Shown piece after piece: positions 48,888 to 58,832 of a stretch of DNA of 64,000 bases. The stretch spans positions 73,064,520-73,128,519 of the forward strand of contig NC_058339.1 of assembly GCF_905475395.1 (NCBI RefSeq), given 5' to 3'. This DNA is from Chrysoperla carnea (taxonomy: Eukaryota; Arthropoda; Insecta; Neuroptera; Chrysopidae). How positions within the stretch are numbered: the first letter of the stretch is position 1; each line of letters begins with the position of its first letter. The notes under the pieces were generated by a model. That model was not told the DNA's origin. It saw only the letters and a list, made by a program, of their open reading frames with translations, and did no database searches. A program made the translations under genes and the position numbers.

Positions 48888-51800
48888 TTAAGATGAAGCA
48901 CCACCGGCTGGTGTTTTTTCTTCCTTAACACGGTCCTTCTTAAGTTGTCCCATAAATGAAGCTTTATCAGCTGGCGTTTGGAATCGACCATGACCAAATT
49001 TGGATGATGTATCAATGAATTTAAGATTAATTTTCTCTAATGCAGCACGTTTGGTATGTACAAGTAATGACTGAAAAACAAATCATACAAATATTTTAGG
49101 ATAAAATTTTTCAAACCACTTAAGAAATTCTCAACAAATATTTAATGAATCTCAGTCCTATCATTCAACGTCATAGAATTATTCAGAAATAAATTTTTGG
49201 CTCTAGATTGTTAACATCATTGAAAAACTTTAAAAGAAGTCATAGTTTTGTCGGGGCACATTTACGATAAAAACTCAACTTTAAAGTATTTTCTAAATCT
49301 TATCGCTTAACTAAAAATTAGGGAAAAAACTTTCCCCTGAAAAGTCTGCTCCTTGAACGAGGCACTCGTAAGCAAAATTCTGCAATTATTCAACATTCAA
49401 ATTAGACAAATGGGATGGACGACTAGTATATACTGTTTGCCTTCTTGAATACTCAAAATAGAGATAATTTTATGCGGCAGTAAATGTTAAATAACGTAAG
49501 GGGGTAGGGAATACCCCATGATGAAACTGGGAAGTGAAAGAACAAAATGTATAATGTATAATTATTCCTTTAAGAATATTTTTTCGTGAACTTTTCGTAA
49601 CAAGCGACAATCAAATAGTTAAAATTTTATCGTGATCCCAACATAACCAAAACTTACAATAACAAAAAAGTGTACAAAAATATCGCTTACCTTTCTCAAT
49701 GTGATAACACGTTTCTTAGGTCCCATACAACATCCTTTTAGCATAATGAAATCATTATTGACCTCACCATAATGAGGGAAACCGCCCATTGGTGTAATCG
49801 ATTTCTCTGATAAATCGTATTCGGTTGAAGCATTATTTTTAATGACTTTTCCATCCTTGGTATGGATACCAAGTCCAATACGATAGATTTTCTTGTTCAT
49901 TTCGGTACGATGATGATAACCTTTTTGACCTGCACGTGCTACCGTGAACGATACACGAGAAGGATGCCATGCTCCAATACAGGCAACTTTACGTAAACCT
50001 TTGTGTGTTTTACGTGGTAATTTCTTTGTATGCCAACGTGATGTAACACCTAGTAGTAATCAAAAAAACCAGAACAGAGGGTTAAATGTGTTGAAATCTT
50101 TTGATTATGTAATAAAGAATAGGAAAGGAATGAACTCAGTAGGAAGGCAGCATGAGGTATTTCGTCAAGTGAATCAGAAATTGCACATCTCATGTTTTTT
50201 CATCATGTTAATAGTTTTTTAGTCAAAAATTATGGTGAGTGGAGATTAAAGTGGCTTTTTGAAAGGTGCCCTTGAATCTTCACCAGCCGAAGTAGCTTTT
50301 CTTTTAGTTTTCTTGGTATGTACTTGTTCTCCGAAGTATACAGAAGAAGCCTGGGTAATTGAATAGACGGGGTCGACCTTTAAAAAGGTCTGGAGTGACA
50401 TCAACTGATGGAAGGTGTCAAGTCAAAAACTTTTTAGCCTATCAAGTTGATAGGAATTTTTATTTTCTTGGTATGCATTTGTTCCTCGAAGGGTAAGAAA
50501 CTCAGGGTGATAAAACAGGCGGGCTCGATCTTAAAGAAAAATCTGGAGTCTTTGAAAAAACTTGGACACGGTGACTTTTTTGTTTGTCAAATTAGTAGAA
50601 TAGTAGAAATTTTTTTCTTCATGATTTGTTGGTTTGGAGTCTTTCTTCGAAATGTACAGAGGCTTGGGTGATTGGACAGGCGGGCTCGACTTGTGAACAG
50701 GCCTAGATGTCACAAACTGATTGAAGGTACGAAGTTATAAGCTTTTCTTTTTTTTTTTGTAGTTTTTGTTTGGAGTCTCTCGACCTTGAAAAACTGGCGA
50801 AATTCAACTTATCTGACTTTCAAGTTAATGGTAATTTTTTTAGGACTTCCTTGCTATGTATTTGTTCCTCGAAGTGTACAGAAAAGACCCAGGTGATTGA
50901 ACAGGCAGACTCGATCTTTATTTTGTTTTATTACTTTGACTGATAGTTTCAAGGGCGCTTTTATAGGGAGGCACACACACAAAATCATTAGCTATGTTAA
51001 ATGAAGGTGTGAGTTTTAAAATTCGCAGACAAAAGACAATTCACAATTTTTAATAAAAATAATCCAGCAAAATTAGCAATGTCTAGTTTTTGCCCGATTG
51101 TGTTCGAGTTAAAAATAAATTTTGAAGAAATTGATTTAAAAAAAGACTATGTCCACTATCTACGAATAATTTTCTTTTCTAATTTCCTTTCCAAAACTAT
51201 TCCTTACCTTTGTATCCTTTTCCCTTGGTAACACCAATACAATCAATCATTTCATCTTGAGAGAAAACTTGTGTAACTGGAACTGGTTTTTCTAAATGTT
51301 CACGAGCCCATTGAACTTTTTGTTCAATAGTTCCACCATTCAATTGAATTTCCATAATGTGAGCTTTCTTTTGACGTTGTTTCAATAATTTCATCTAGAA
51401 TTTTTAATTAAAAAATCTTTAGAAATGTCGAAATAAAATAAAATTTTTTTTTACAAAATAGAAATAGGACTGTGCTTAACATGGTTTATCTCAGTGATCA
51501 TTGCCAGAAAGGCTACACCAAAGCTATGGAATATGCTAACCGATCCACTTGCAATAAAGCAAGGGAATACATGATCTACGATGTCGCGTTAAGATACTGT
51601 TATGGAATAGCAGCTCCCGCACGCGGGGTCCTTGAGGAAGGATTACCACTGACATCGAATAAATGAAAATTCCTTATTTTAATCCCTAGACGTTTTCAAA
51701 AAGGCTTAGAAAATAAATGCATATCTGTATAAAGGTGAGGTTGTTCGGACACTATCATCGTGTGTTCAGCGTGAGTCTCAGGTTAAGATAATTTGGAGTA

Positions 51801-54800
51801 GATAATTAGCCTGAACAGATAATGAACATAATAAGTTTTTCTCAAATTAATTTAGCGGTAATGAAAGCTTCTTTCAAAGAACTCTGCATAATAATTTTTG
51901 AATTTATTTTAAAATACATTCGTAACTCACAGGGACGTAAGGGCCAAAAACACACACCAGTATCAACTCAATTCACAAGGTTTAAGTCAAAAAAACCTGT
52001 AGACTTGTGCTAACTCGAATCCATTGAAGGCATGGCCAACCAGTAGATTAGTGAAATTATTCAGATGAATGAAAATTAATGATTCTTTAAAATTGACATC
52101 CTAACCTCAAATTAAGTGGTTTTGAAATGCTTGTTTTTCGCGAATAATAAAATTACCTGGTAGCTAAAAACAACGAACAAATTTCGTAGAAAATCAACGA
52201 AAATAGAATTAGGATAACATGTTTTAAAAATAGTTTTGCAATATCTATTGTTATTTCTCAATGATGTCTTCTACATTAAGAGAACATCTATAAAAACTGT
52301 TACTCAATACACTTAAGACTTTTTTGTTAAAATTATTTGTCTAACCTGTTTTTTCCTAAGCGGTACATTCTTACTACTAACAAGTATGGTCCTGTTAAGT
52401 GTGATTGCCTCTCGTCAGAAAATGAATTAGCCCCCGTTCAAAAACGTCTAAGTTTCCAAATTTTTTATGCGAAAAATACGTGAAATTTATATAAAATTAC
52501 CTGAGTGTGGGCAATAACACGAATAACTTTACAATATTTAACCATTTTCTTAATATCCTTCTCAATTGATTTACGTCCTAAATCGTCTTGCCATTTTTTG
52601 CTTGCTTTTGTGAATGCCTTCTTCTTACTCTTGTACCTATTTGGAACGTTAGAAGTAGAATTCAAAAAAATTATTGCAACCACAAACACACAGAAGTCTC
52701 AAAAATCTTTGCTGCGAAAAAGTTAAAGAAAAAATGGATTTGTCTCATCATATTGAGCGGAGACTACACATCCATAAAAATGTTGTGACCAAAAAAACAA
52801 ACTGCTCAAAGGCAATTTTTTGTCAACAAAACATTTCATAGTGGACTCTCATGCAGCCATTGGAGAGCTATTTTTTGAGATAATTAGTTTTAAAGTTTTA
52901 AAAAATTTCAAGAAAATTCGGGTGATAAAATAGTGTTAATAGACGAAAGAATTAAAGCTCTAAAAACGAGCCAACTGTCGATTTTATGAGAAGTACGATG
53001 GATCAGAATGCGATTATGTGTGCATCTATAAACTTTGCGAACAGAAGAGGGATAAATGAAAAGCTGGAAGGACAGGTTAAAACATCGATGGAAATAAATC
53101 TAATTTTATTACTCGTGGGCTTTTGGGGCCGCTTAACTTGAATATCGCAACAAATACGATACCCTAACTGGTGCCCAGGGAAGGTAGTATACACCTCGTG
53201 CCTTGGAGTTGAGAATGTGTTTAAAGAGAACATATTTCGACTAAACTCGTTACTCGGGGGTTTTCGAGATCACTGAATACGAATATCACTACTAAAATGG
53301 CTTCCGAAGTATGTCTTAACTCCAAGACACAAGGTGTATACAGCCATCCTTAAGCACCAAGTATCTCGGAAGCCATTTTTGTTTTCCCAGTTTTTCATTT
53401 CTACCTCAACATTTAGTTCGCAAAGTTTGAAGAATACACCCTCAAAAATGCTCACAATTTATCGACAGTTCATGGGTTTATTCCTTTATATATAGTTTCG
53501 GACTGTGCTTAACATGGTTTATCTCAGTGATCATTGCCAGAAAGGCTACACCAAAGCTATGGAATATGCTAACCGATCCACTTGCAATAAAGCAAGGGAA
53601 TACATGATCTACGATGTCGCGTTAAGATACTGTTATGAAATAACAGCTCCCGCACGCGGGGTCCTTGAGGAAGGATTACCACTGACATCAACATAATACG
53701 GTATCACTATTTTATCACACCAAAAAATAATTTAAGTTTAGTTTAAAAAACTTACCAATTCTTGTAGAAGCGACGACGGCAATCTTCACTTAAATGTTCG
53801 GCCCAAACAGTGACCAAAGCACGTAAGCCATGTGGAGTTTCAATGTACCCAACGCATCCTACAACAATCATTGGTGGAGTTTCCAAAATTGTTACAGCTT
53901 CCACAATTTCTTTCTTGTTTACCTCTGTACAAAAACAAATACTTGATTAGGTTTTTTTTAATTAAATTATTAAATTTAGCCTAGTTTGTAACACTTAGAA
54001 ATACACGTGTTCATAAAATCTACATAAATCAATTGACTCGACATCATGCTCGAGTAGAAGCCTATAATTGACTTTCGAAAATCAAATAAGATTGGAAACC
54101 AAAAATGTCAATTTTAGACCTTTGTTAACTCTGAATTGAAATAATTTAGCCTACGAGACAAAAGAATTGAACTCAAAGAGCAAACGCATTGAGAAGTGGT
54201 TTGGAAATATAGATGAGAATTTGAAAATTTACTCAGACCGCCCTAGAATAGTATCCACATGATTATTCAGGTAATAACCATAAACAGAAATATCTAAATC
54301 ATCACAGTAAATTTGTAACATTGAAATCAGTATATACAGGATCTTTCAATAATTGAACTGTACACTTTTCACAGAATTCACAAAAATGTACTTACTTGAA
54401 CCAGGTCTGTCAGCTTCACGTACCACGTGGGTCATACCAGCTTTGTAACCAATAAACGCAGTTAAATGGACTGGTTTGGTTGGGTCATCTTTTGGGAATG
54501 CCTTAACTTTACCACGATGGCGTTGGGATCTCTTTTTAGGATAGAATCCCATAGACCCATGTCGAGGGGCACTAAATTTACGATGAGACTGTAACGAAAA
54601 AAATAAAAATTTTAGACTAATGTTTAAGAAAAACCACCTAAAAGGTTGTATTGGACTAAGAAAATTTACTCAGACCGCCCTAGAATAGTATCCACATGAT
54701 TGTTCAGGTAATAACCATAAACAGAAATATCTAAATCATCATAGCGAAATTTTCTTCGAAAAATGAATTTAAAATTTATTTAGAAACATTAAAAATTTAA

Positions 54801-54877
54801 TTAAAACTTGAGTTAAATATTAAATTATAATAAAGATTACTAAGATAAACTTAGATTTTGATAAAAGTACTTACCAT
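48888..54877 (-). CDS. RpL3: 60S ribosomal protein L3 (uL3)
   Basis: A 409-aa large-subunit protein that binds 28S rRNA near the peptidyl-transferase centre. Coding exons: 54875-54877 (ATG alone), 54396-54588, 53756-53924, 52501-52636, 51208-51394, 49691-50049, 48888-49070; phases close exactly to 410 codons. It starts [13 protein letters not shown] and contains [41 protein letters not shown] (the histidine in this loop is hydroxylated in mammals) and [10 protein letters not shown], all hallmark uL3 segments. The length lies between the usual human and fly lengths. The unusually long introns host several snoRNAs in the sense orientation, so snoRNA production is tied to RpL3 transcription and splicing. 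Nothing suggests a defect. Confidence 0.97.
49148..49224 (-). ncRNA. Possible C/D-box snoRNA in RpL3 intron 6
   Basis: The minus strand shows a C-like box ATGATGT (49214-49220; the consensus ends in A), a D'-like CTGA within TTTCTGAAT and a D box CTGA (49152-49155), 77 nt in all. The terminal stem is weak and I could not assign a target to the guide before box D (GTTGAATGATAGGA). This is a weak candidate. Confidence 0.25.
50131..50212 (-). ncRNA. C/D-box snoRNA, U83-like (18S guide), RpL3 intron 5
   Basis: Minus strand: C box ATGATGA (50200-50206), D' CTGA, D box CTGA (50136-50139), and a short terminal stem (ATTAAC with GTTCAT, one mismatch). The 11 nt before box D, GCTGCCTTCCT, are an exact complement of the universally conserved 18S segment AGGAAGGCAGC. 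By the box-D-plus-five rule this points to the A in GGA. Human U83 snoRNAs are hosted in RPL3 and, as I recall, target the same 18S adenosine (A468 in human), so host and target both agree. It is a 2'-O-methylation guide acting with fibrillarin in the nucleolus. Confidence 0.8.
50290..50940 (-). repeat. Four diverged tandem units in RpL3 intron 5, possibly an H/ACA snoRNA family
   Basis: Four related units are anchored at about 50330, 50484, 50646 and 50870. On the minus strand each shares TCGAGCCCGCCTGTTCAATC, a CACCC..GG.TTC stretch and CTTCGAGGAACAAATACA. In the best units TGTTC and GAACA can close a hairpin that is followed by ACA plus three bases, as in the 3' half of an H/ACA RNA; the unit near 50330 ends AAGTACATACC. 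The hinge box is not clear and the unit near 50646 lacks the ACA end. The repeat is certain; the snoRNA reading is tentative. Confidence 0.5.
51468..51656 (-). ncRNA. U17: U17 (E1/snR30 type) H/ACA snoRNA, copy 1, RpL3 intron 4
   Basis: A 189-nt sense-strand RNA. U17 does not guide pseudouridylation but is needed for 18S rRNA processing. The 3' hairpin carries the two diagnostic motifs: ATATTCCATA (51525-51534; the usual m1 is AUAUUCCUA, here with one extra A) and AAACCAT (51481-51487, m2), spaced as in vertebrate U17, including the conserved GGCAATGATCACTG between them. The 5' hairpin closes with GATGTC/GACATC, followed by the hinge box AGATCA (51572-51577), and the RNA ends in ACA (51471-51473) plus three bases. 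A GTTAGCAT/ATGTTAAGC stem closes the m1/m2 pocket. The 3' end is 73 nt from the downstream exon. It differs from copy 2 at two positions. Confidence 0.92.
53090..53385. repeat. Degraded repeat with palindromic end in RpL3 intron 3
   Basis: The segment contains two related phrases (ATTACTCGTGGGCTTTTGGG near 53108 and GTTACTCGGGGGTTTTCGAG near 53250) and an inverted pair, AAAATGGCTTCCGA near 53295 and TCGGAAGCCATTTT near 53365. It looks like a transposon fragment, and no function is inferred. Confidence 0.5.
53501..53689 (-). ncRNA. U17: U17 (E1/snR30 type) H/ACA snoRNA, copy 2, RpL3 intron 3
   Basis: Second copy, 187 of 189 positions identical to copy 1, in the adjacent intron and the same orientation. 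The m1-like motif is at 53558-53567, m2 at 53514-53520, box H at 53605-53610 and box ACA at 53504-53506. The two differences lie in the 5' hairpin, where copy 2 forms a perfect CTGTTAT/ATAACAG stem and copy 1 has a mismatch. Flanking intron sequence is unrelated to that of copy 1, so homology stops at the RNA boundaries. Confidence 0.92.
54226..54312 (-). ncRNA. C/D-box snoRNA, copy in RpL3 intron 2, predicted 18S guide
   Basis: Minus strand: C box GTGATGA (54299-54305), D' CTGA, D box CTGA (54233-54236), and a strong terminal stem AAATTTAC/GTAAATTT. CTAGGGCGGT before box D is complementary to 18S ACCGCCCTAG as found in insects. GTTTATGGTT upstream of D' is complementary to AACCATAAAC, which follows a few bases later in 18S, though it does not abut the box. 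The plus-five rule predicts methylation of the C in ACCGC. This may correspond to fly Me18S-C1096, a name I recall but have not checked. Confidence 0.82.
54663..54748 (-). ncRNA. C/D-box snoRNA, duplicate copy in RpL3 intron 1
   Basis: Near-identical duplicate of the intron 2 snoRNA: C box ATGATGA (54736-54742), D box CTGA (54670-54673), and the same two 18S-complementary guide segments. The terminal stem is weaker because the 5' flank has diverged (TTTTCGCT rather than AATTTACT). Homology to the other copy ends at the RNA boundaries. Confidence 0.8.
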
Positions 54878-56095
54878 TTTGAAATCACAATATGAAATGA
54901 ACGATGGCTACGTTTTTCCGTGACGACTTGGTTGACGTAGCTTCACGAAACACGAACAAGTCTAAACCGGCTGTAAATAGTCATGCGTAACATAGGAAAC
55001 GATAGATTGTAGAATATGTTCGACTAGAATAAAATCTAATTAGGATTCCGTCTTCTGTATAGTAAAATTTTGTAACTTTATAATATGTATTACAAACTTT
55101 TTATAAATTTGCTTTCGTGTTTGTTAGTTTAAATTATTGTATTTAATACGACTATGGAAGCGGTGGCAACTAAATTTCTACCAACGTTTCCACCATATTT
55201 GATATATATACGTTTTATAATTTACAATAAAAATTTGGTACATACAAGCTTTTATAACACTAAAATGTAGATACTAATTTTTTTCCTGTTATTCATGTCC
55301 GTAAAAGCTTGAGAATGATTTGGAGCGCCTCGAGTGGTAACAAATATATAATCATCATCATGATTGGCATTCTTCTACTCCTGTCCAATTGGCGCTTTTC
55401 ATTTTTATCCACTGACCTTCATTTTTCTTTCATCTTCTATGTCCTTTATCCATATTCTTCGAATGATCTTTTGAAGAATCACCCTCCTTGCAATGATTCA
55501 TCAATCTTTCCAAGACGTCCTTAGTATATTAGATGTTTACGAAAAAATGATCAATAACCGAGGGAGGAATTAAAGCCTTGAAAAATATAACTGGCACCGA
55601 TTTGAATTTTTGCTCAATTCATTTATAGTTTCTCAATAAAATGTTCCGTACAAAAATTGCTAGTATTTTCAAGAAAAAACTTTTAAATTTAAAATTTTTG
55701 CTTTAGGAGCTAATAGCTGTTCGGATACTATTAAAAATTTAACAAAATTAGAGTGAGCATACTTGTTTGCTATTAAAAAAATCAACAATTTTGTTCGAAA
55801 ATACCCTTCAAAAACTCAGTGGGTTCGCGCAAATCTAATTTGGTGTGCCAAGTTTTAAACACATGAGATTCAACACACCCAAGGCCAACGGGCCAACATA
55901 TCGATACATACTATCGAATATTGAAATTGATATACTACGATGGACATATCGTATGTTCTATCATCCACTTGACCTTTTTTTTTTAATTCAAGGTCTATTT
56001 ATATTTTGATTTGAAGATAAAACTAAAAAATGTAATTAAAAAAGTACAAAAAAACCAAAATAAACTTCAAATAAATAAGAAAAAAAGCACCAATC
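54878..56095. other. Intergenic region between RpL3 and UQCC4 (divergent promoters)
   Basis: About 1.2 kb between two genes transcribed away from each other, so it must contain both promoters. The RpL3 leader lies around 54880-54960. I see no obvious TATA box and no pyrimidine-rich (TOP) start that I can place with confidence. Nothing else was recognised. Confidence 0.5.
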
Positions 56096-56636
56096 ATGAA
56101 TTTTTTAACTAATTCCATACGTACAAAATGTCTACAGATATGCACAAACTTTCGAAGGTACGTATTTTTTCTGGAATGCAATAGTTTGTATTTTTTAATT
56201 AACTTTCTAAAAATCAATTAAAAATTTACATAACATTTTTTTTTCCTGTAGTGCCAGATATATTTCTTTATCGAAAATAACTCAGAAATCAAATAAAGAA
56301 AGAATTGAACCAGAAGATGGGCCAATAAAATATTCACGTAGTGAAGCTGCACAATGGCAAGCCAGAGATTCTCGTATTGGTGTACGAACTGAAATGCCAT
56401 GGTTTCAACCGTATGTAATATCGTTAAGTTTAGGAATATTTCTATTATATTTTTGTGTATTTCGTGAAGAGAGTGATATCGATATTGGTTTAGATCGAAG
56501 TTTATTTGATCATATCGAAGGACTCGAAGAGAAACAGATCATGATACGTATTAATTATAATCGTGAGCATAATTTAGACACACGAGCATTAGAAGAACGT
56601 TTAGCTGAAATTCACCGATTAAAGAAACAATTGTAG
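56096..56636 (+). CDS. UQCC4: UQCC4/CCSMST1-family mitochondrial complex III assembly factor
   Basis: Two coding exons, 56096-56157 and 56252-56636, spliced AG|T, give 148 aa. The N-terminus is basic and free of acidic residues (MNFLTNSIRTKCLQICTNFR), suggesting a mitochondrial presequence. The family core follows: GPIKYSRSEAAQW, then MPWFQPYVISLSLGIFLLYF, a single membrane segment, directly followed by REESDIDIGLDRSLF, and a charged C-terminal helix. This order (PI.[FY]S.S.A, PW, membrane helix, REES..D) matches what I recall of human UQCC4 (C16orf91/CCSMST1), an inner-membrane factor needed for cytochrome b/ubiquinol-cytochrome c reductase assembly. AATAAA follows at 56707-56712. The family is assigned by motif memory, so the name is likely but not verified. 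Confidence 0.75.
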
Positions 56637-58832
56637 TTAGTTAATTGTTGCGATAATGATTGTTGTTGATAATTTATAAGGATATAATTTATTTTTTTGC
56701 TTTTTAAATAAAAAAATTTTATAAAACTCAAAAGTATAATTTATTTTGCAACCCTAAAGCATTTTTATTAGTCCAAGCAATGGCTAATGGATCTAAAATT
56801 AAACGATAAGGAGCTATTCGTACAGAATCGTGTCTTCATCGAGAATACTTTTTAAGATAAATTATCTGAAAACTAGCGTGAATAATTATCTGCAAGTTAT
56901 AAAGGAGTTGGTTGGATTCTGAAGTTTTTTGCCCTTGCGTTCAAAAATGGAATACAATTGCAGAAAACGGAAATATTCTATTCACGCTAGACACCCGTTT
57001 ATATACGTATAACGGTATAGCCTCAGACAAAATTAAAGGGTATAGAATATCGAGGTCGAATAGCCAAAATGAAATAAAAGATGATCCAGTCACAAACAGA
57101 AATGTTTGTAATTTCTGGATCAATTTTTACAAGGAAAAACTTCGCGTCCGCGGAAAAAGTCCGCGGGACATCATCCTTTTTGTTAAATGATCAATACATA
57201 CTTAAAACTTCATGAGTGGTTTCTTTGTTTTGGTGAGTCTACCAAACGTTTTCTACCACTTTTTTCGCAAGTGCTGCGCTTTCAAATGATCCCGATAACG
57301 TCATATTTAAGCTATTGTTATGAAAAAACGCAAGAGGGAATTTGTCGGACACTATGACCACTTGCTAACATTTGCATGGATCCAAATTTCAGCTCAATTG
57401 GAAACGAAGAAGTGGGTCAAATTTTATATTCTAGGATGTAAAAAAAATCGATGAGCCCTAACTTTTTGCCGCCTATAAATAAGCTCCTGAGGCGATGTCG
57501 ATGATGAGCATTTTCTTTCATAGGACATATATATGGCAGATCAACCATTTTCGGGATAAAGAGGAGTGTAGAAAAATGGAACCTAATCGTTCGGAAGCAA
57601 CGGTAAGTCAAAGCATCCTTTTCCATTTTTTATAAACTGCGAAAAATAGTGGCAAACAAAACTTTTTGGTACTTTCTATAACCGGATAAACTCAAGTACG
57701 ATTTTCTTGTTACAACATGCACTTTTATGGAAATATAGTGGCAAACACCGCAGACTGACAGTATGACACAGTAATTAGAAATCAAGCGTGGAAGAAGGCT
57801 GTTTGCCAAATTACTTTCCATAACGACCGCATAAACATTATACAATACTAGGGCAGAAATTTCGCTTCGAAACTAACATAACGGGCAACGTATGGCATGT
57901 GTATAAGGGGATTGCCCACCTCCCCCCCCCTCTTTTATATTTTTGCTCCTGGTCAGCACAAGGCATTAACATCAATTTGGAGAAGAAGTATTTGTGTTTG
58001 TATGTGTATATACATACGTACGTACGTTCGTACTTGTACACCGTGATATATCCTAGATATCCTAGATTCAATATGACACGAATAAAAAATGATATCGACT
58101 TCGTTGAGGTCAAGTTGATTGACGTGTCGATCGAGGCGTGTTAATGACACAATATGATCCAAAAAGAATTTCATTCAAAAGAATAACATTCGGTCGAGTT
58201 TTTATTATTTTAATTTTTTATAACTATTTATTACGCTGGGAAGTTATTCGTATGAAGCTCAAGGGTAAACCTACCCACGGCTTGTTATATTAATGAAATT
58301 AATCGAATTAAATAATTTTATTCCCAGTTGAACAGTTGAATTCTACTCATCTATGTTTTAAAGTATTTTGAATCCTAAGGCGGGAATTAAAACATGGTGA
58401 CATCGATTGATGGAATGCGCAAGTAAATAAGAAAATATTGATTTGATTTGTATGTCAAGTTTCAAGCATAGAGATAATACCATGAAGGCTATAAAGAAGG
58501 AGAACGATCGCTATGTACTAAAGCATTAGCGCACCTGTCCCTGAAAGTTTGTAGAATTTATAGTTCATTTTTCAGCCACCAGCCGCGCTGTCGTCGGTAA
58601 GTTAATGAGACAACTTAGCGATCCCAGCGCCTCACTTATTTTGTCCATATTTTGGGGACAATATTTTCTATTGCGATCGTTCTCCTTCTTTATAACCTCC
58701 ATGTATAGAATTAATAAGCTCTGTTATATATAACCTCTTTGGTTTTTTTGTTGTTATGTGAATCAAGTGAATGGAACATAGATTCCGTTATGTTATGTTT
58801 TATATTTTATTATTCTGTGACATAGATGGTGA
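56637..58832. other. Spacer between UQCC4 and the 16-finger gene
   Basis: Contains the UQCC4 3' end, a repeat homologous (inverted) to the 405-bp TIR element (57183-57360), an ACGT/AC microsatellite near 58008-58035, and a 228-bp MITE (58478-58705). No gene is seen. Confidence 0.55.
58478..58705. mobile_element. 228-bp MITE with 35-bp terminal inverted repeats
   Basis: The left end TACCATGAAGGCTATAAAG, continuing AAGGAGAACGATCGC, is mirrored at the right end (58671-58705) with about three mismatches. Non-coding. It lies about 130 bp upstream of the zinc-finger gene, so it may overlap its promoter. Confidence 0.7.

Noticed and set aside
51472-51666. A 64-codon open frame on the plus strand, nearly identical to another at 53505-53696
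   Set aside because: The conservation is explained by the U17 snoRNA on the opposite strand, which has the diagnostic motifs and RNA-defined boundaries. Identity ends at the RNA ends, not at the stop codon.
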